From assembly GCF_015223435.1 (NCBI RefSeq), contig NZ_VHKO01000007.1, forward strand, positions 55,356-119,355: a stretch of 64,000 bases of DNA, written 5' to 3'. Position 1 is the first letter of the stretch; each line of letters opens with the position of its first letter. The notes beneath the pieces are model-generated. The model saw nothing but the letters and a program-made list of their open reading frames with translations. It made no database searches and had not been told where the DNA came from. A program made the position numbers and the translations under genes. Shown here in pieces: positions 11,056-20,039 of the stretch. This DNA comes from Vibrio hibernica. GTDB lineage: Bacteria; Pseudomonadota; Gammaproteobacteria; Enterobacterales; Vibrionaceae.

Positions 11056-11916
11056 ATGCAATGGCAAGGTATCAGTGAATTTGTGGCGGTAGCCGAGACT
11101 AAAAGCTTTACCTTAGCGGCCAAACAATTGTCTATCTCCACCGCGCAAGTCAGCCGTCAAATAAACCAATTGGAAAGCCGATTATCCGTAAAGTTATTCT
11201 ATCGAACGACCAGAAAGGTAAGTTTAACGGATATTGGAAAATCATATTATCAACAATGTCGCGCCATACTGGATGCTTTAAATACCGCAGAACAAACCGT
11301 CACTAATTTGCATCATACCCCGCAAGGCCAATTGAAACTTTCAGCGCCAATTGCTTATGGTGAAAGCCACTTAGCACCACTAATCAATGATTTCTGTCTG
11401 CTCTACCCTGAGTTAACTGTAGAATTATGGCTTACCAACCGAACCGTTGATCTCACTGACGAAAAAGTCGATCTATCCATACGGTTAGGATCGCTCATTG
11501 ATTCAACCATGATGGCGAAAAAATTACGCGATAGAAACCTGTTCTTATGTGCCTCACCTGATTATTTAGCTAAGTACAGCACACCACAGACATTAGCCGA
11601 ATTAAAGCGACACAACTGCTTACTGGGATCTCTCGATCATTGGCGCTTCCAGAACCGAAAGTTAACGGTACATGGGAGTTTAAAATGCAATAACGGCTAC
11701 GCGCTATTAGACGCTGCGTTAAAAGGAATTGGCATTGTTCAGCTGCCTGATTATTACGTGCAGCCATATTTACAATCAGGGGAGCTAATCGCTTTACTGC
11801 CCTCTCATCAACCAAAAGATGAAGGTATTTGGGCTATTTACCCGCATAACCGTCATCTTCCATCTAAGGTGAGATTGTTACTTGATTACCTAGATCAGTA
11901 TTTAATGCAACGCTAA
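11056..11916 (+). CDS. LysR-family regulator of the formaldehyde detoxification operon
   Basis: LysR-type regulator with an N-terminal winged helix-turn-helix (about 1-60; the FTLAAKQLSISTAQVSRQIN recognition region is clear) and a C-terminal effector-binding domain, 286 residues. The start chosen is the ATG at 11056 (MQWQGISEF); a GTG three codons upstream is possible. It is divergent from frmA with a spacer of about 150 bases, the usual layout for a LysR gene controlling its neighbour, so formaldehyde or an adduct is the likely signal (inference). Its stop overlaps, tail to tail, the stop of the ion-channel gene. Confidence 0.85.
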   Translation: MQWQGISEFVAVAETKSFTLAAKQLSISTAQVSRQINQLESRLSVKLFYRTTRKVSLTDIGKSYYQQCRAILDALNTAEQTVTNLHHTPQGQLKLSAPIAYGESHLAPLINDFCLLYPELTVELWLTNRTVDLTDEKVDLSIRLGSLIDSTMMAKKLRDRNLFLCASPDYLAKYSTPQTLAELKRHNCLLGSLDHWRFQNRKLTVHGSLKCNNGYALLDAALKGIGIVQLPDYYVQPYLQSGELIALLPSHQPKDEGIWAIYPHNRHLPSKVRLLLDYLDQYLMQR

Positions 11917-12755
11917 TCAGGTTTTTTCTGCATTTCTATTAGTGTTTGTTGTAGTTGATCAAGCTTGATATTCAAAGCCATAACCTCACTAGAAGTTGCA
12001 AGCGTATCTGCATCCGGATTTTGCTCCTCACGCAATAATTTATGCTCTTGTGACATCACCTCTAGAATGGTGCCCACCATCATATTTAAGAAGATGAAGG
12101 CGGTTAAGAATATGAAGGTTAGGTAGTAAATCCAACTCAGTGAATAAACCTCCATCGTTTCGTACATCACATCAGTCCAGTCTTCAAACGTTGCCACTCG
12201 AAATAGCGTTAACATCGAAATCGAAACATCACTCCACAGTGTTGGATTGATACCACCAAATAACATACTGCCGACTGCCGCATAAATATAGAAAATAACA
12301 AACATGAGTAAGCCAATATACCCCATCTGTGGAATGGCTTTGAGCAGTGCATTTACCAACACCCGTAACTCAGGCACCATCGACACTAAACGCAACACGC
12401 GGAAGATCCGCAATAGACGCGCCACAAACATGGTTGAACCCGCCGCTGGGTATAAGCTCCCGAGCACAATAACCAAATCAAAAATATTCCAACCTTTTTT
12501 AAAGAAGGCTCGAATACCATCACTGGCTAAATAACGGATAATCAACTCTATCAAGAAAAATACGGTGATGGCTGAATCCATAATATTTAATGCGTATTCC
12601 ATCGAGGAATGCAATTCATACGTATGCGCGCCAACCGTTAACGCCGAAATCAGGATCACGGCAATCACAAATATCTGAAAAGTATTACTTTGATCAATAC
12701 GTTTGAACGCATTTTGTAAGTATCTAAATGTTGTAACCTGATCCAATGATGACAT
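11913..12755 (-). CDS. Single-domain voltage-gated cation channel with acidic filter
   Basis: Six-span ion channel subunit expected to form a homotetramer in the inner membrane, related to NaChBac/NavAb. The 280-residue protein has S1 (about 25-45), S2 (58-78), S3 (90-101), an S4 sensor with arginines every third residue (R113, R116, R119, R122), S5 (143-165), a pore loop with the filter TFEDWTD (189-195), S6 (205-233) and a C-terminal helix likely to be a coiled coil (255-276). Classical bacterial sodium channels have TLESWSM here; the extra Asp192 and Asp195 suggest divalent permeation (inference). The ribosome site AAAGG touches the ATG at 12755, which is unusually close; a TTG three codons in has better spacing. 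It is convergent with the LysR gene, so it is probably not part of the frm operon. Confidence 0.85.
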   Translation of the reverse strand: MSSLDQVTTFRYLQNAFKRIDQSNTFQIFVIAVILISALTVGAHTYELHSSMEYALNIMDSAITVFFLIELIIRYLASDGIRAFFKKGWNIFDLVIVLGSLYPAAGSTMFVARLLRIFRVLRLVSMVPELRVLVNALLKAIPQMGYIGLLMFVIFYIYAAVGSMLFGGINPTLWSDVSISMLTLFRVATFEDWTDVMYETMEVYSLSWIYYLTFIFLTAFIFLNMMVGTILEVMSQEHKLLREEQNPDADTLATSSEVMALNIKLDQLQQTLIEMQKKPD

Positions 12756-13219
12756 CCTTTAAAGGTAATCTAATTTGATGAAATATTATTCCGTATGATA
12801 TTCGATTTACTAGAACCACAAAATATTTTGAAGTAACAGAGTATTACATCGCATCTTTTATATAGTTAGACAAAAAAAAGAGCCACTGATCTACATCAGC
12901 GGCTCTTTTATCACTATTTTTAAATACTTATGTGAGGGTAAAATAAAAGTAACGTATTACCACTAAAAAATAGTTTACTCCCACTCGAATATCAATGAGA
13001 GGAAAATACACGTGCATAACAGCTAGTTAGAAAGATGACTATTAACGATACCATCATCTATACCATTCGCAGATTTTTTTGATTTTTTGCTGCTCGTCGA
13101 CGTTTTAGTTCGGCTTTGGCCTAAACGAAAGTTTCTTCCATGCTTTGCAATAATTCCATACAACTGACAGGAGTTTCGTCATTGTAGAACCGCACATTCG
13201 CTTTCTTTATTCTGATAAG
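12756..13219. other. Non-coding spacer between ion channel and MFS genes
   Basis: No intact gene is visible in this stretch of about 460 bases. It holds a bidirectional terminator hairpin (12876-12909). Between about 13020 and 13215 the minus strand has short open stretches of 30-45 codons in different frames with protein-like composition (for example one ending in KSANGIDDGIVNSHLSN), which suggests a decayed gene end; I do not recognise the family. Confidence 0.4.
12876..12909. terminator. Bidirectional terminator hairpin
   Basis: A long stem (AAAGAGCC-A-CTGAT pairing with ATCAG-C-GGCTCTTT around a CTAC loop) is flanked by an A run on the left and TTTTAT on the right, so it can act in both directions. 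The T run is stronger on the minus strand, where it could end transcripts coming from the MFS gene. Confidence 0.75.
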
Positions 13220-14419
13220 CTATAAATCTGTTCGAACTCGTAATTTTATGAAAAGAGAGGCAAACAACATTATACTAGCACCGGCAATAAAAACCCCTAC
13301 AATGCCACTCAGTCCAAAAATAAGCCCTCCTACGGCAGCACCCAATGCAATCGATGACTGCACGGCGGCAACCACCATGCCTCCCGCGGTTTCTGCGTGA
13401 TCAGGAAGCACCTGAGCAACCCAGCTTGACCATGCAACGGGCACACCACCAAATGCCAATCCCCAAAGCGCAACTAACACCATCAATCCAATATTTCCAA
13501 GAGGAAACAGGATAATTCCGAATGCCGCTATACCGACCAATGCAGGCTTAATGACTAAAGTAGCACGTAAACTACGCTGCATTAACTCGCCAGCTAACAA
13601 TGTTCCAAAGAAATTAGCAACACCGAACCCTAGAAGCATCAAAGACAAGCCATCTACACCAATATTAGAAACACTCTCTAAAGCAGGCCGAATGTAGGTA
13701 AATAAGGCGTATTGCCCCGTGTGAGCTAATACACACCCCAGCATACCAATCAAAATTCCGGGACGTCGTAACAACCCCAGCACTGATTCACTCTGAACGG
13801 CTTTACGCGGCGCCATACTCGGCAATGTGAAAAGCTGAAAGATCAACGTCAAAACGCCCACGGCTGCTGCGGCATAGAAAGCACTGCGCCAACCATAAAG
13901 TCCCCCTAGGTAACTACCAAGAGGGATAGAAACCACGGTCCCCACCGCAATACCACTGAAGATGATAGAAAGAGCCCGGGGAACAAGTTTTTTTGGCACT
14001 AAACGCATTGCAACCGCCGCCGCCATAGACCAAAATCCTCCAAGCGCAAAGCCTAATAAGATACGCATTACCAGTAGAAACACTAGATTGGTAGACAAGG
14101 TGACTAATAAATTAGAAGCAATCATCAATACGGTAAAACTTAACAACACCACTCGTCTATCTAAATTGCGAGTTAGTCGTGGTACTGACAGACCAGCAAA
14201 CAAAGCAACTACAGCGGTCACTGTCACCGCTTGACCTGCTAACGCTTCAGAAACCCCCAGATCGGAGGCCATTGGCGTAAGTAGACTGGCAGGAAGATAC
14301 TCAGCGGTTAACAGCCCAAACACTCCCATCGCTAAGGAAAAAACTGCCATCCATGCAGGCGTTGACGGCACTTCGTCAGCCCTGTCAGTTGATACTGGAT
14401 CCATTACTTCATCATTCAT
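13220..14419 (-). CDS. MFS drug/metabolite exporter, DHA1 type
   Basis: Twelve-span major facilitator of the DHA1 family, resembling the NepI/AraJ/Bcr-like sugar or purine-ribonucleoside efflux proteins, about 399 residues. After a polar N-terminus the first span contains GLLTAEYLPASLL, followed by motif A-like loop RLTRNLDRR between spans 2 and 3 and the GIAVGTVVSIPLGSYLG antiporter motif C in span 5. The start chosen is the ATG at 14419, which has AGGA 8 bases before it; the reading is also open from an ATG at 14446. It is divergent from an AraC-type regulator 100 bases away, a common exporter/regulator pairing. Base composition looks G+C-richer than the flanking core genes. Substrate unknown. 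Confidence 0.85.
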   Translation of the reverse strand: MNDEVMDPVSTDRADEVPSTPAWMAVFSLAMGVFGLLTAEYLPASLLTPMASDLGVSEALAGQAVTVTAVVALFAGLSVPRLTRNLDRRVVLLSFTVLMIASNLLVTLSTNLVFLLVMRILLGFALGGFWSMAAAVAMRLVPKKLVPRALSIIFSGIAVGTVVSIPLGSYLGGLYGWRSAFYAAAAVGVLTLIFQLFTLPSMAPRKAVQSESVLGLLRRPGILIGMLGCVLAHTGQYALFTYIRPALESVSNIGVDGLSLMLLGFGVANFFGTLLAGELMQRSLRATLVIKPALVGIAAFGIILFPLGNIGLMVLVALWGLAFGGVPVAWSSWVAQVLPDHAETAGGMVVAAVQSSIALGAAVGGLIFGLSGIVGVFIAGASIMLFASLFIKLRVRTDL

Positions 14420-14518
14420 TTCAAAATTCCTAGACATAAAAAACATGTATAAAGTCTAGAGTCTAAGGGTCGGATGATCTATGATTAATACACCCTAACT
14501 TTTGACCAAAACCCCTAA

Positions 14519-15475
14519 ATGAAAGAAAGTAAGCAATTTGCTATATCCTCGGAACTCATAAGTGAACTATTAACAGGCATGCGCTTGCGCGGCGTTCAAT
14601 ACCGCCGCATTCAGACTGGACCTACTTTTGGCTTAGCATTTAATTCAAGACCGGGACACGCTTACTTTCATTATGTAGCTGTGGGGACAGCGTTACTCAG
14701 AACAAAAGAAGGCACTCACGAATTGTCTGCAGGTAGTGCAGTATTCATACCTCAAGGGCTCGACCATCAACTAATATCAAGCACACAGATCTCAGGTCAA
14801 GAAATCAGCGAGTTTACCTCTGATCCACTAGGAGATAGTGTTAGTGGGGTAGATACATGTCCAAGCACTCATTCAATACCAAGCGCTATCATTTTCTACG
14901 GTTGTATGGAATTCGATCTCGGTGGCATGTATGAGCTTAGAAAACTCATGCCTGACGTGATGGTGGCAGATACACATGGGCAGAAATATCCGGATTTAGT
15001 GGGGATATTAGACGCCATGAAACGAGAAATTTGCTCGGGTCGTATAGGCTTTGCAGGAATACTGGCTAGATTAGCCGAAGTGGGCGCATCAATGATCGTA
15101 CGCGGATGGGTGGAAAATGGCTGTGAGAATGCTTCGGGCCTTATCTCGGCACTACGCGACCCACGACTCGCCCCGGCAATACTCGCACTACATCGCCAAC
15201 CAGGTAAACAATGGACGGTTTCATCGTTAGCAGCTGAGTCTCATATTTCACGCTCGATCTTTGCCCAACGATTTCAAGATACCATTGGCATGCCACCATT
15301 ACGTTACACAACCACACTACGAATGCGCCTTGCTCAACAATGGTTAACTCACGAAAAAGTATCCATCGACGTTGTCGCTCAACGTTTAGGCTACACTTCC
15401 CAAGCGGCATTTAGCCGAGCCTTCAAACGCATTACTGGACACCCCCCAGGTGCGAGTCGACATTTATCCATATAA
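14519..15475 (+). CDS. AraC-family regulator with N-terminal cupin domain
   Basis: Transcription regulator of 318 residues: an N-terminal cupin-like sensor (about 15-180, the AraC_binding/cupin_6 type, with MRLRGVQYRRIQTGP and an HELSAGSAVFIPQG turn) and a C-terminal pair of helix-turn-helix motifs (about 220-315) with the AraC signature RLGYTSQAAFSRAFKRITG. It is divergent from the MFS exporter and probably controls it (inference from layout). The ATG at 14519 lacks an obvious ribosome site. G+C-richer than the core genes, consistent with acquisition from outside. Confidence 0.85.
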   Translation: MKESKQFAISSELISELLTGMRLRGVQYRRIQTGPTFGLAFNSRPGHAYFHYVAVGTALLRTKEGTHELSAGSAVFIPQGLDHQLISSTQISGQEISEFTSDPLGDSVSGVDTCPSTHSIPSAIIFYGCMEFDLGGMYELRKLMPDVMVADTHGQKYPDLVGILDAMKREICSGRIGFAGILARLAEVGASMIVRGWVENGCENASGLISALRDPRLAPAILALHRQPGKQWTVSSLAAESHISRSIFAQRFQDTIGMPPLRYTTTLRMRLAQQWLTHEKVSIDVVAQRLGYTSQAAFSRAFKRITGHPPGASRHLSI

Positions 15476-15644
15476 TTAAATACTAACTCTCAATATTCCA
15501 ACTATAACGCAACCACAGATTAAAAATCTTTATTCATGCCGTCTACGAAAAATAAACGTCCTTAGTTATTACCTCAATTAACTTAGTAAGTTTGTGTTAA
15601 AGAAGAAGAAACTGACTAGGTCGTTGCCCTCCCAATCATTCACC

Positions 15645-16568
15645 CTATCCATCATTAATGGCTTGCTTTAGATGTGCTAAAAGCCAACTCAGCGCCGGAT
15701 CCTGAGTTTGTCTTCTATGCCACAACAAACAAAGTTTAATATCCTCGTAATCAATCGGTACGTCACTTACAGTCAAATTGTAATTCTGTTGCCAAATGCT
15801 AGCGAGCCCCTTAGGTACCGTCGCTAAAAATGGTTGCTGATTCAAAAGCAGCGGATAGGAAGAAAAATTAGGTGAAACATAACGAATCCGGCGTGATTTA
15901 CCCTGTCGTGCCAGATGCCGGTCAAGCTGACTGCTTGATGCATTTCGGTAAGAAACCAAAAGATGTTCTTTGCTTAGAAACTCGTCCAAAGTTATGGGGT
16001 TAGAGAGTGATATTTGTGCTTTTGACCAAACGGTTTGATAACCCATATTGGCGACCTGCAGGCTCTCTATTTCCTGTGTCGATATGGTATCCAATGAGAT
16101 AGCCACATCAACACGCCCGTCTTCTACTGCATCAGGCGCCGTATATGGATCGACATTCACTACCTTGAGGACAATGCCCGGTGCATCTTGATACGTCCGC
16201 TTTAAAAACGTAGCCATGATCCACTGCTCAACCCATTCACTCATCCCAATACGAAAGGTTTTTACACTGGTTTTAGGAGAGAAAACTGGCACATCAAACA
16301 GATGGCTATGGAGGGATTCCATCAACGGTGTCAGCTCGTGAACCAATGCTTCAGCACGGGGAGTGGCAATCATTCCACTGCCTTGCCTCACAAATAAGGG
16401 ATCCCCGATGAGCTCTCTAAGTCGCTTGAGTGCGCCGCTCACGGCAGGCTGCCCTAAATACAGGCGTTCCGACGCCTTGGTCACGCTTTGCTCATGATAC
16501 AAAGCCAATAACACCACCAGCAAATTTAAGTCTACTCGTCTAATATCATCAATAACAATATGGTTCAT
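15645..16568 (-). CDS. LysR-family regulator (LeuO/NodD-like)
   Basis: LysR-type regulator of about 307 residues from the ATG at 16568 (MNHIVIDDIRRVDLNLL). The RVDLNLLVVLLALYHEQSV opening and the LYLGQPAVSGALKRLRELIG helix-turn-helix are typical of the LeuO/NodD/SyrM branch. Longer readings to 16622 add a hydrophobic stretch not seen in the family. It is divergent from the metallo-beta-lactamase-fold gene with an 80-base spacer that contains a perfect dyad, so it probably controls that gene. Effector unknown. The ribosome site is weak. Confidence 0.85.
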   Translation of the reverse strand: MNHIVIDDIRRVDLNLLVVLLALYHEQSVTKASERLYLGQPAVSGALKRLRELIGDPLFVRQGSGMIATPRAEALVHELTPLMESLHSHLFDVPVFSPKTSVKTFRIGMSEWVEQWIMATFLKRTYQDAPGIVLKVVNVDPYTAPDAVEDGRVDVAISLDTISTQEIESLQVANMGYQTVWSKAQISLSNPITLDEFLSKEHLLVSYRNASSSQLDRHLARQGKSRRIRYVSPNFSSYPLLLNQQPFLATVPKGLASIWQQNYNLTVSDVPIDYEDIKLCLLWHRRQTQDPALSWLLAHLKQAINDG

Positions 16569-16595
16569 CACAACAATCAATTTAATTAATAAATA

Positions 16596-16611
16596 GAGTA
16601 TGAATATACTC
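16596..16611. promoter_or_regulatory. Dyad in the LysR/hydrolase divergent spacer
   Basis: GAGTAT-GAAT-ATACTC is a perfect 6+4+6 inverted repeat about 28 bases upstream of the LysR start and 37 bases upstream of the hydrolase start. Placement and symmetry fit a LysR operator, although the protein that binds has not been shown. Confidence 0.5.
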
Positions 16612-16647
16612 CAGAAACTCAATCGATCAATCTAATCAGAGGACACC

Positions 16648-17595
16648 ATGAAAAAATTTTGGATCATATCATTTATGTTGGTAGCGAGTTTCGCCAATGC
16701 ATCCACCTATCTCGATGCACAGCAAGCGCCGGGCTACTATCGAATTAAACTCGGTAAACTACTTGTGACGGCAGTTTCAGACGGGACGGTCAATGTACCG
16801 TTCGATAAGCTCCTAACTCACATAAGCAACAAATCGATTCATCAGGCTTTGCAATCCGCTTATCTGACATCACCGGTAGAAACATCAATCAATACCTTTG
16901 TTATTGATGATGGTAAGCAACAAATTTTAGTTGATGCCGGTGCAGGCGATCTATTTGGCGACTTAGGTGGGCACCTCCTCAATAACCTTGCCACCGCTGG
17001 GTATCCTGCTGAGAGCATCGATGCGGTATTACTGACCCACATCCATGCCGATCATTCCGGTGGCGTCAGCAGAAACGGACACTTGGTATTTCCTAATGCC
17101 AAAGTGTACGTGGATCAACATGATGCTGATTTTTGGCTCAACAAAAAAAACATCAATAACGTCAAAGAAGACCAGCGCCATACGTTTGCAGATACAGAGA
17201 AAACAGTCGGCCCCGTCAAGGACGCAGGCAAATTAACCACGTTCCAGGCTCCGGTAGAATTATTTCCAGGCGTAAAAGCGATTCCGGCACCAGGACATAC
17301 ACCAGGCAGCGTTATTTATAAAGTATCTAGTGAAGGGAAAAATCTGGTGTTGTGGGGAGATATTATCCATATAAAAAACATCCAACTCCCATCTCCTTCG
17401 GTCGCAATTCATTTTGATGTGAATCAACAAAAAGCAGTCGAAACACGGAAGAAAGTATTGAAGCAGGTGGTAAAAGAAGGGGATCTCGTTGCGGCTGCAC
17501 ATATATCGTTTCCAGGTTTCGGGCATGTGATTGAAGAGCAAAACGGATATCGCTGGTTACCCGTAGAGTATACCAACGAGCTGAAAAGCGAATAA
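16648..17595 (+). CDS. Exported metallo-beta-lactamase-fold hydrolase
   Basis: Zinc hydrolase of 315 residues with a signal peptide (cut likely after ANA, residue 18), so periplasmic or secreted. The HxHxDH motif is intact as THIHADHSGG (H131, H133, D135, H136), with the third-strand H217 in GHTPGS, D238 in WGDIIH, and H285 or H293 as the last ligand candidates. A di-zinc site is therefore expected. Relatives include exported lactonases and arylsulfatase/phosphonate-type hydrolases; the N-terminal GYYRIKLGKLLVTAVSDGT opening is seen in MBL proteins that include N-acyl-homoserine lactonases (recollection, not proof). It is divergent from a LysR regulator. Substrate not determined. Confidence 0.8.
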   Translation: MKKFWIISFMLVASFANASTYLDAQQAPGYYRIKLGKLLVTAVSDGTVNVPFDKLLTHISNKSIHQALQSAYLTSPVETSINTFVIDDGKQQILVDAGAGDLFGDLGGHLLNNLATAGYPAESIDAVLLTHIHADHSGGVSRNGHLVFPNAKVYVDQHDADFWLNKKNINNVKEDQRHTFADTEKTVGPVKDAGKLTTFQAPVELFPGVKAIPAPGHTPGSVIYKVSSEGKNLVLWGDIIHIKNIQLPSPSVAIHFDVNQQKAVETRKKVLKQVVKEGDLVAAAHISFPGFGHVIEEQNGYRWLPVEYTNELKSE

Positions 17596-17664
17596 AGTGC
17601 ATCTATTCTCCAATACAAAATGATTAACAGACATCTATCGTAATAAGCGAGGAAAAAGCCAGTG

Positions 17665-18185
17665 AAAGCTCTATTTTGGTGTATCCACAGTTAACCTACA
17701 CCGACGCGATGCTGACATTGCCTTACGTATGGTAAAAACCGGAACGGGGTAATGTCAGCATCCGCCGACTAGATACACTAGGGTTTGGGCTTTACGCCTC
17801 ACAAGACTACGTAAACAATAGAAAGAGCTCAGACAACACTAGTCTATCTTGCGAACATGATAATTTCATCGAGTGGTCTGAAATGCCGCAAAATTTGCCA
17901 ACAGCACAATGACGAACAAAAATGTTAAGAGGAAAGCCTTGCCGCTTGACTACAACCACCCTTTAGGCACAAATGAAAGCTGTAGAAGCAAGGGTTGGTA
18001 TGGCGCTACTCCCTCATTTTACCTCTAAGAAAAGAGACTTGGTTTGTGTGCAAGGAGATGTGGGTTGTGATCAGCCGATTTGGTTGGCTATTCACTCAGA
18101 TTTAGCACACTCAGGCAGAGTTAGTGCTGTTGTCGATTTTCTGGATACACAGATTTCTGAAAACCAACAGTCATTATCCCCATAA
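17665..18185 (+). pseudogene. Decayed LysR-family regulator (effector-binding domain only)
   Basis: Pieces of a LysR C-terminal domain are readable in changing frames. From about 17670 one reads VSTVNLHRRDADIALRMVKT, then a frame change or stop near 17750 followed by NVSIRRLDTLGFGLYASQDY, then a middle stretch near 17850 (NFIEWSEMPQNLP), and finally the intact end from 17973 (MKAVEARVGMALLPHF). The helix-turn-helix half is absent: only about 70 bases separate it from the hydrolase gene. Stops and frame changes make it non-functional. It is different from the two intact LysR genes nearby. Confidence 0.8.
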
Positions 18186-18216
18186 AAAATGCCAGTCAGA
18201 AAACTCACTGGCATTT
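18184..18216 (-). terminator. Rho-independent terminator of guaA
   Basis: A stem of AATGCCAGT with ACTGGCATT around a ten-base loop, followed on the minus strand by a run of T, lies about 45 bases after the guaA stop. Confidence 0.85.
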
Positions 18217-18258
18217 CATTGATTGGTTTAAAGCGTTATGCACTATTGCTAGCGAGCC

Positions 18259-19836
18259 TTACTCCCACTCAATCGTCGCGGGTGGTTTACCTGAAATATC
18301 ATAAACGACACGTGAAATACCATCGACTTCATTAATGATGCGGTTGGATACTTTGCCAAGGAAATCATAAGGTAAATGTGCCCAATGCGCTGTCATAAAA
18401 TCAATCGTTTCGACCGCTCGTAGCGATACAACCCAATCGTATTTACGACCATCACCCATCACGCCAACAGAACGTACTGGTAGGAATACTGTAAAGGCTT
18501 GTGAAACTTTGTTGTATAAATCTGCCGCGTGTAGCTCTTCAATGAAGATAGCATCGGCGCGACGTAACAAGTCACAATATTCTTTCTTCACTTCGCCCAA
18601 GACACGAACACCCAAACCTGGCCCAGGGAAAGGGTGACGGTAAAGCATGTTGTATGGCAGGCCAAGTTCTAGACCAATCTTACGTACTTCATCTTTAAAG
18701 AGTTCACGTAATGGCTCAACCAAACCCATCGCCATATCATCAGGCAAACCGCCCACGTTATGGTGAGATTTAATCACATGCGCTTTACCCGTTTTCGATG
18801 CAGCAGATTCAATCACATCAGGGTAAATAGTGCCTTGTGCTAGCCATTTAGCATTGTTAAGCTTCTTCGATTCTTCATCAAAGATCTCAACAAAAACGCG
18901 ACCAATAATTTTACGCTTCGCTTCTGGTTCTGCTTCGCCACCGAGTGCATCTAAGAAACGGTTTTCAGCATCAACGTGGATGATATTTAATCCGAAGTGA
19001 TCGCCAAACATATCCATGACTTGCTCAGCTTCATTTAAACGCAATAGGCCGTTATCCACGAATACACAGGTAAGTTTGTCGCCAATTGCACGATGAAGCA
19101 GCATCGCGACAACAGAAGAATCAACCCCACCAGAAAGACCAAGAATAACTTCATCATCACCAATTTGATCTTTAAGGCGTACAATTGAATCTTCAATGAT
19201 AGAAGATGGCGTCCACAACTTGCTACAACCACAGATATTAAGCACAAAGTTCTCAAGCATGCGTAAGCCTTGACGAGTGTGCGTTACTTCCGGATGAAAT
19301 TGAACGCCATAAAAACGTTTTTCATCATTCGCCATCGCAGCGTATGGGCAAGTATCAGTTTGAGCAACTTTAGTGAATCCGCTTGGGATCTCAACCACTT
19401 TATCACCGTGACTCATCCATACATCTAACAGCGGTTTACCATCTTCTGAAATCGCATCTTCAATATTGGCAAACAAGGCACAGTCTTCAATCATTTTGAC
19501 TTGTGCATAGCCAAACTCACGTTCATTCGAACCAGCTACTTTCCCGCCAAGTTGCTCAGACATGGTTTGCATGCCGTAACAAATACCAAATACAGGAACA
19601 CCAGCATTAAATACATATTCAGGCGCACGAGGAGAATTGGCTTCGGTGACACTTTCAGGGCCACCAGAAAGAATAATGCCGTCTGGATTGAATTCACGGA
19701 TATCCGATTCTTCAACATCCCAACTCCACAGTTCACAATACACACCGATCTCACGAATACGGCGAGCAATCAATTGGGTATATTGAGATCCAAAGTCTAA
19801 AATTAAAATGCGTTCAGCATGAATATTGGTCGTCAT
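18259..19836 (-). CDS. guaA: GMP synthase (glutamine-hydrolysing)
   Basis: Converts XMP to GMP using glutamine and ATP, the last step of GMP synthesis, in the cytoplasm. The 525-residue protein (same as E. coli) has the class I glutamine amidotransferase domain (about 8-205) with nucleophile C86 in GICYGMQ and the VQFHPEV His/Glu pair, then the ATP pyrophosphatase loop GLSGGVDSS and the C-terminal dimerisation domain ending PPATIEWE. It follows guaB in the same direction with a 220-base spacer that is unusually long and contains inverted repeats. Confidence 0.98.
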   Translation of the reverse strand: MTTNIHAERILILDFGSQYTQLIARRIREIGVYCELWSWDVEESDIREFNPDGIILSGGPESVTEANSPRAPEYVFNAGVPVFGICYGMQTMSEQLGGKVAGSNEREFGYAQVKMIEDCALFANIEDAISEDGKPLLDVWMSHGDKVVEIPSGFTKVAQTDTCPYAAMANDEKRFYGVQFHPEVTHTRQGLRMLENFVLNICGCSKLWTPSSIIEDSIVRLKDQIGDDEVILGLSGGVDSSVVAMLLHRAIGDKLTCVFVDNGLLRLNEAEQVMDMFGDHFGLNIIHVDAENRFLDALGGEAEPEAKRKIIGRVFVEIFDEESKKLNNAKWLAQGTIYPDVIESAASKTGKAHVIKSHHNVGGLPDDMAMGLVEPLRELFKDEVRKIGLELGLPYNMLYRHPFPGPGLGVRVLGEVKKEYCDLLRRADAIFIEELHAADLYNKVSQAFTVFLPVRSVGVMGDGRKYDWVVSLRAVETIDFMTAHWAHLPYDFLGKVSNRIINEVDGISRVVYDISGKPPATIEWE

Positions 19837-19928
19837 TCTTTTTCTCTAAAATCTAATTAAAGTGAAATTGACATGTGCTTATCGTCAAATAACTAAAAAC
19901 ACACATCATTAAAAATTTTTGTTTTCAT

Positions 19929-19998
19929 TACCGTCAATTTTCAATCTCTCGCTCAGGAATAAGTTCAAGAGCAAGAAAAAGGCGCGCAGTTGACGGTA
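19929..19998. repeat. Long-range inverted repeat in guaB-guaA spacer
   Basis: TACCGTCAA at 19929-19937 is exactly complementary to TTGACGGTA at 19990-19998, enclosing about 52 bases that also contain smaller GCTC/GAGC pairing. In the guaBA transcript this could form a branched structure 30 to 130 bases before guaA. Role unknown. Confidence 0.5.
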
Positions 19999-20019
19999 GT
20001 CAATGAGCACCTTCGACAC

Positions 20020-20039
20020 AGTTATTGGACTCAATAACT
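20020..20039 (-). repeat. Hairpin just after guaB
   Basis: AGTTATTG and CAATAACT form a perfect eight-pair stem with a four-base loop, about 18 bases after the guaB stop on the minus strand. No T run follows, so it is more likely a transcript-processing or stabilising hairpin than a full terminator. Confidence 0.5.
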
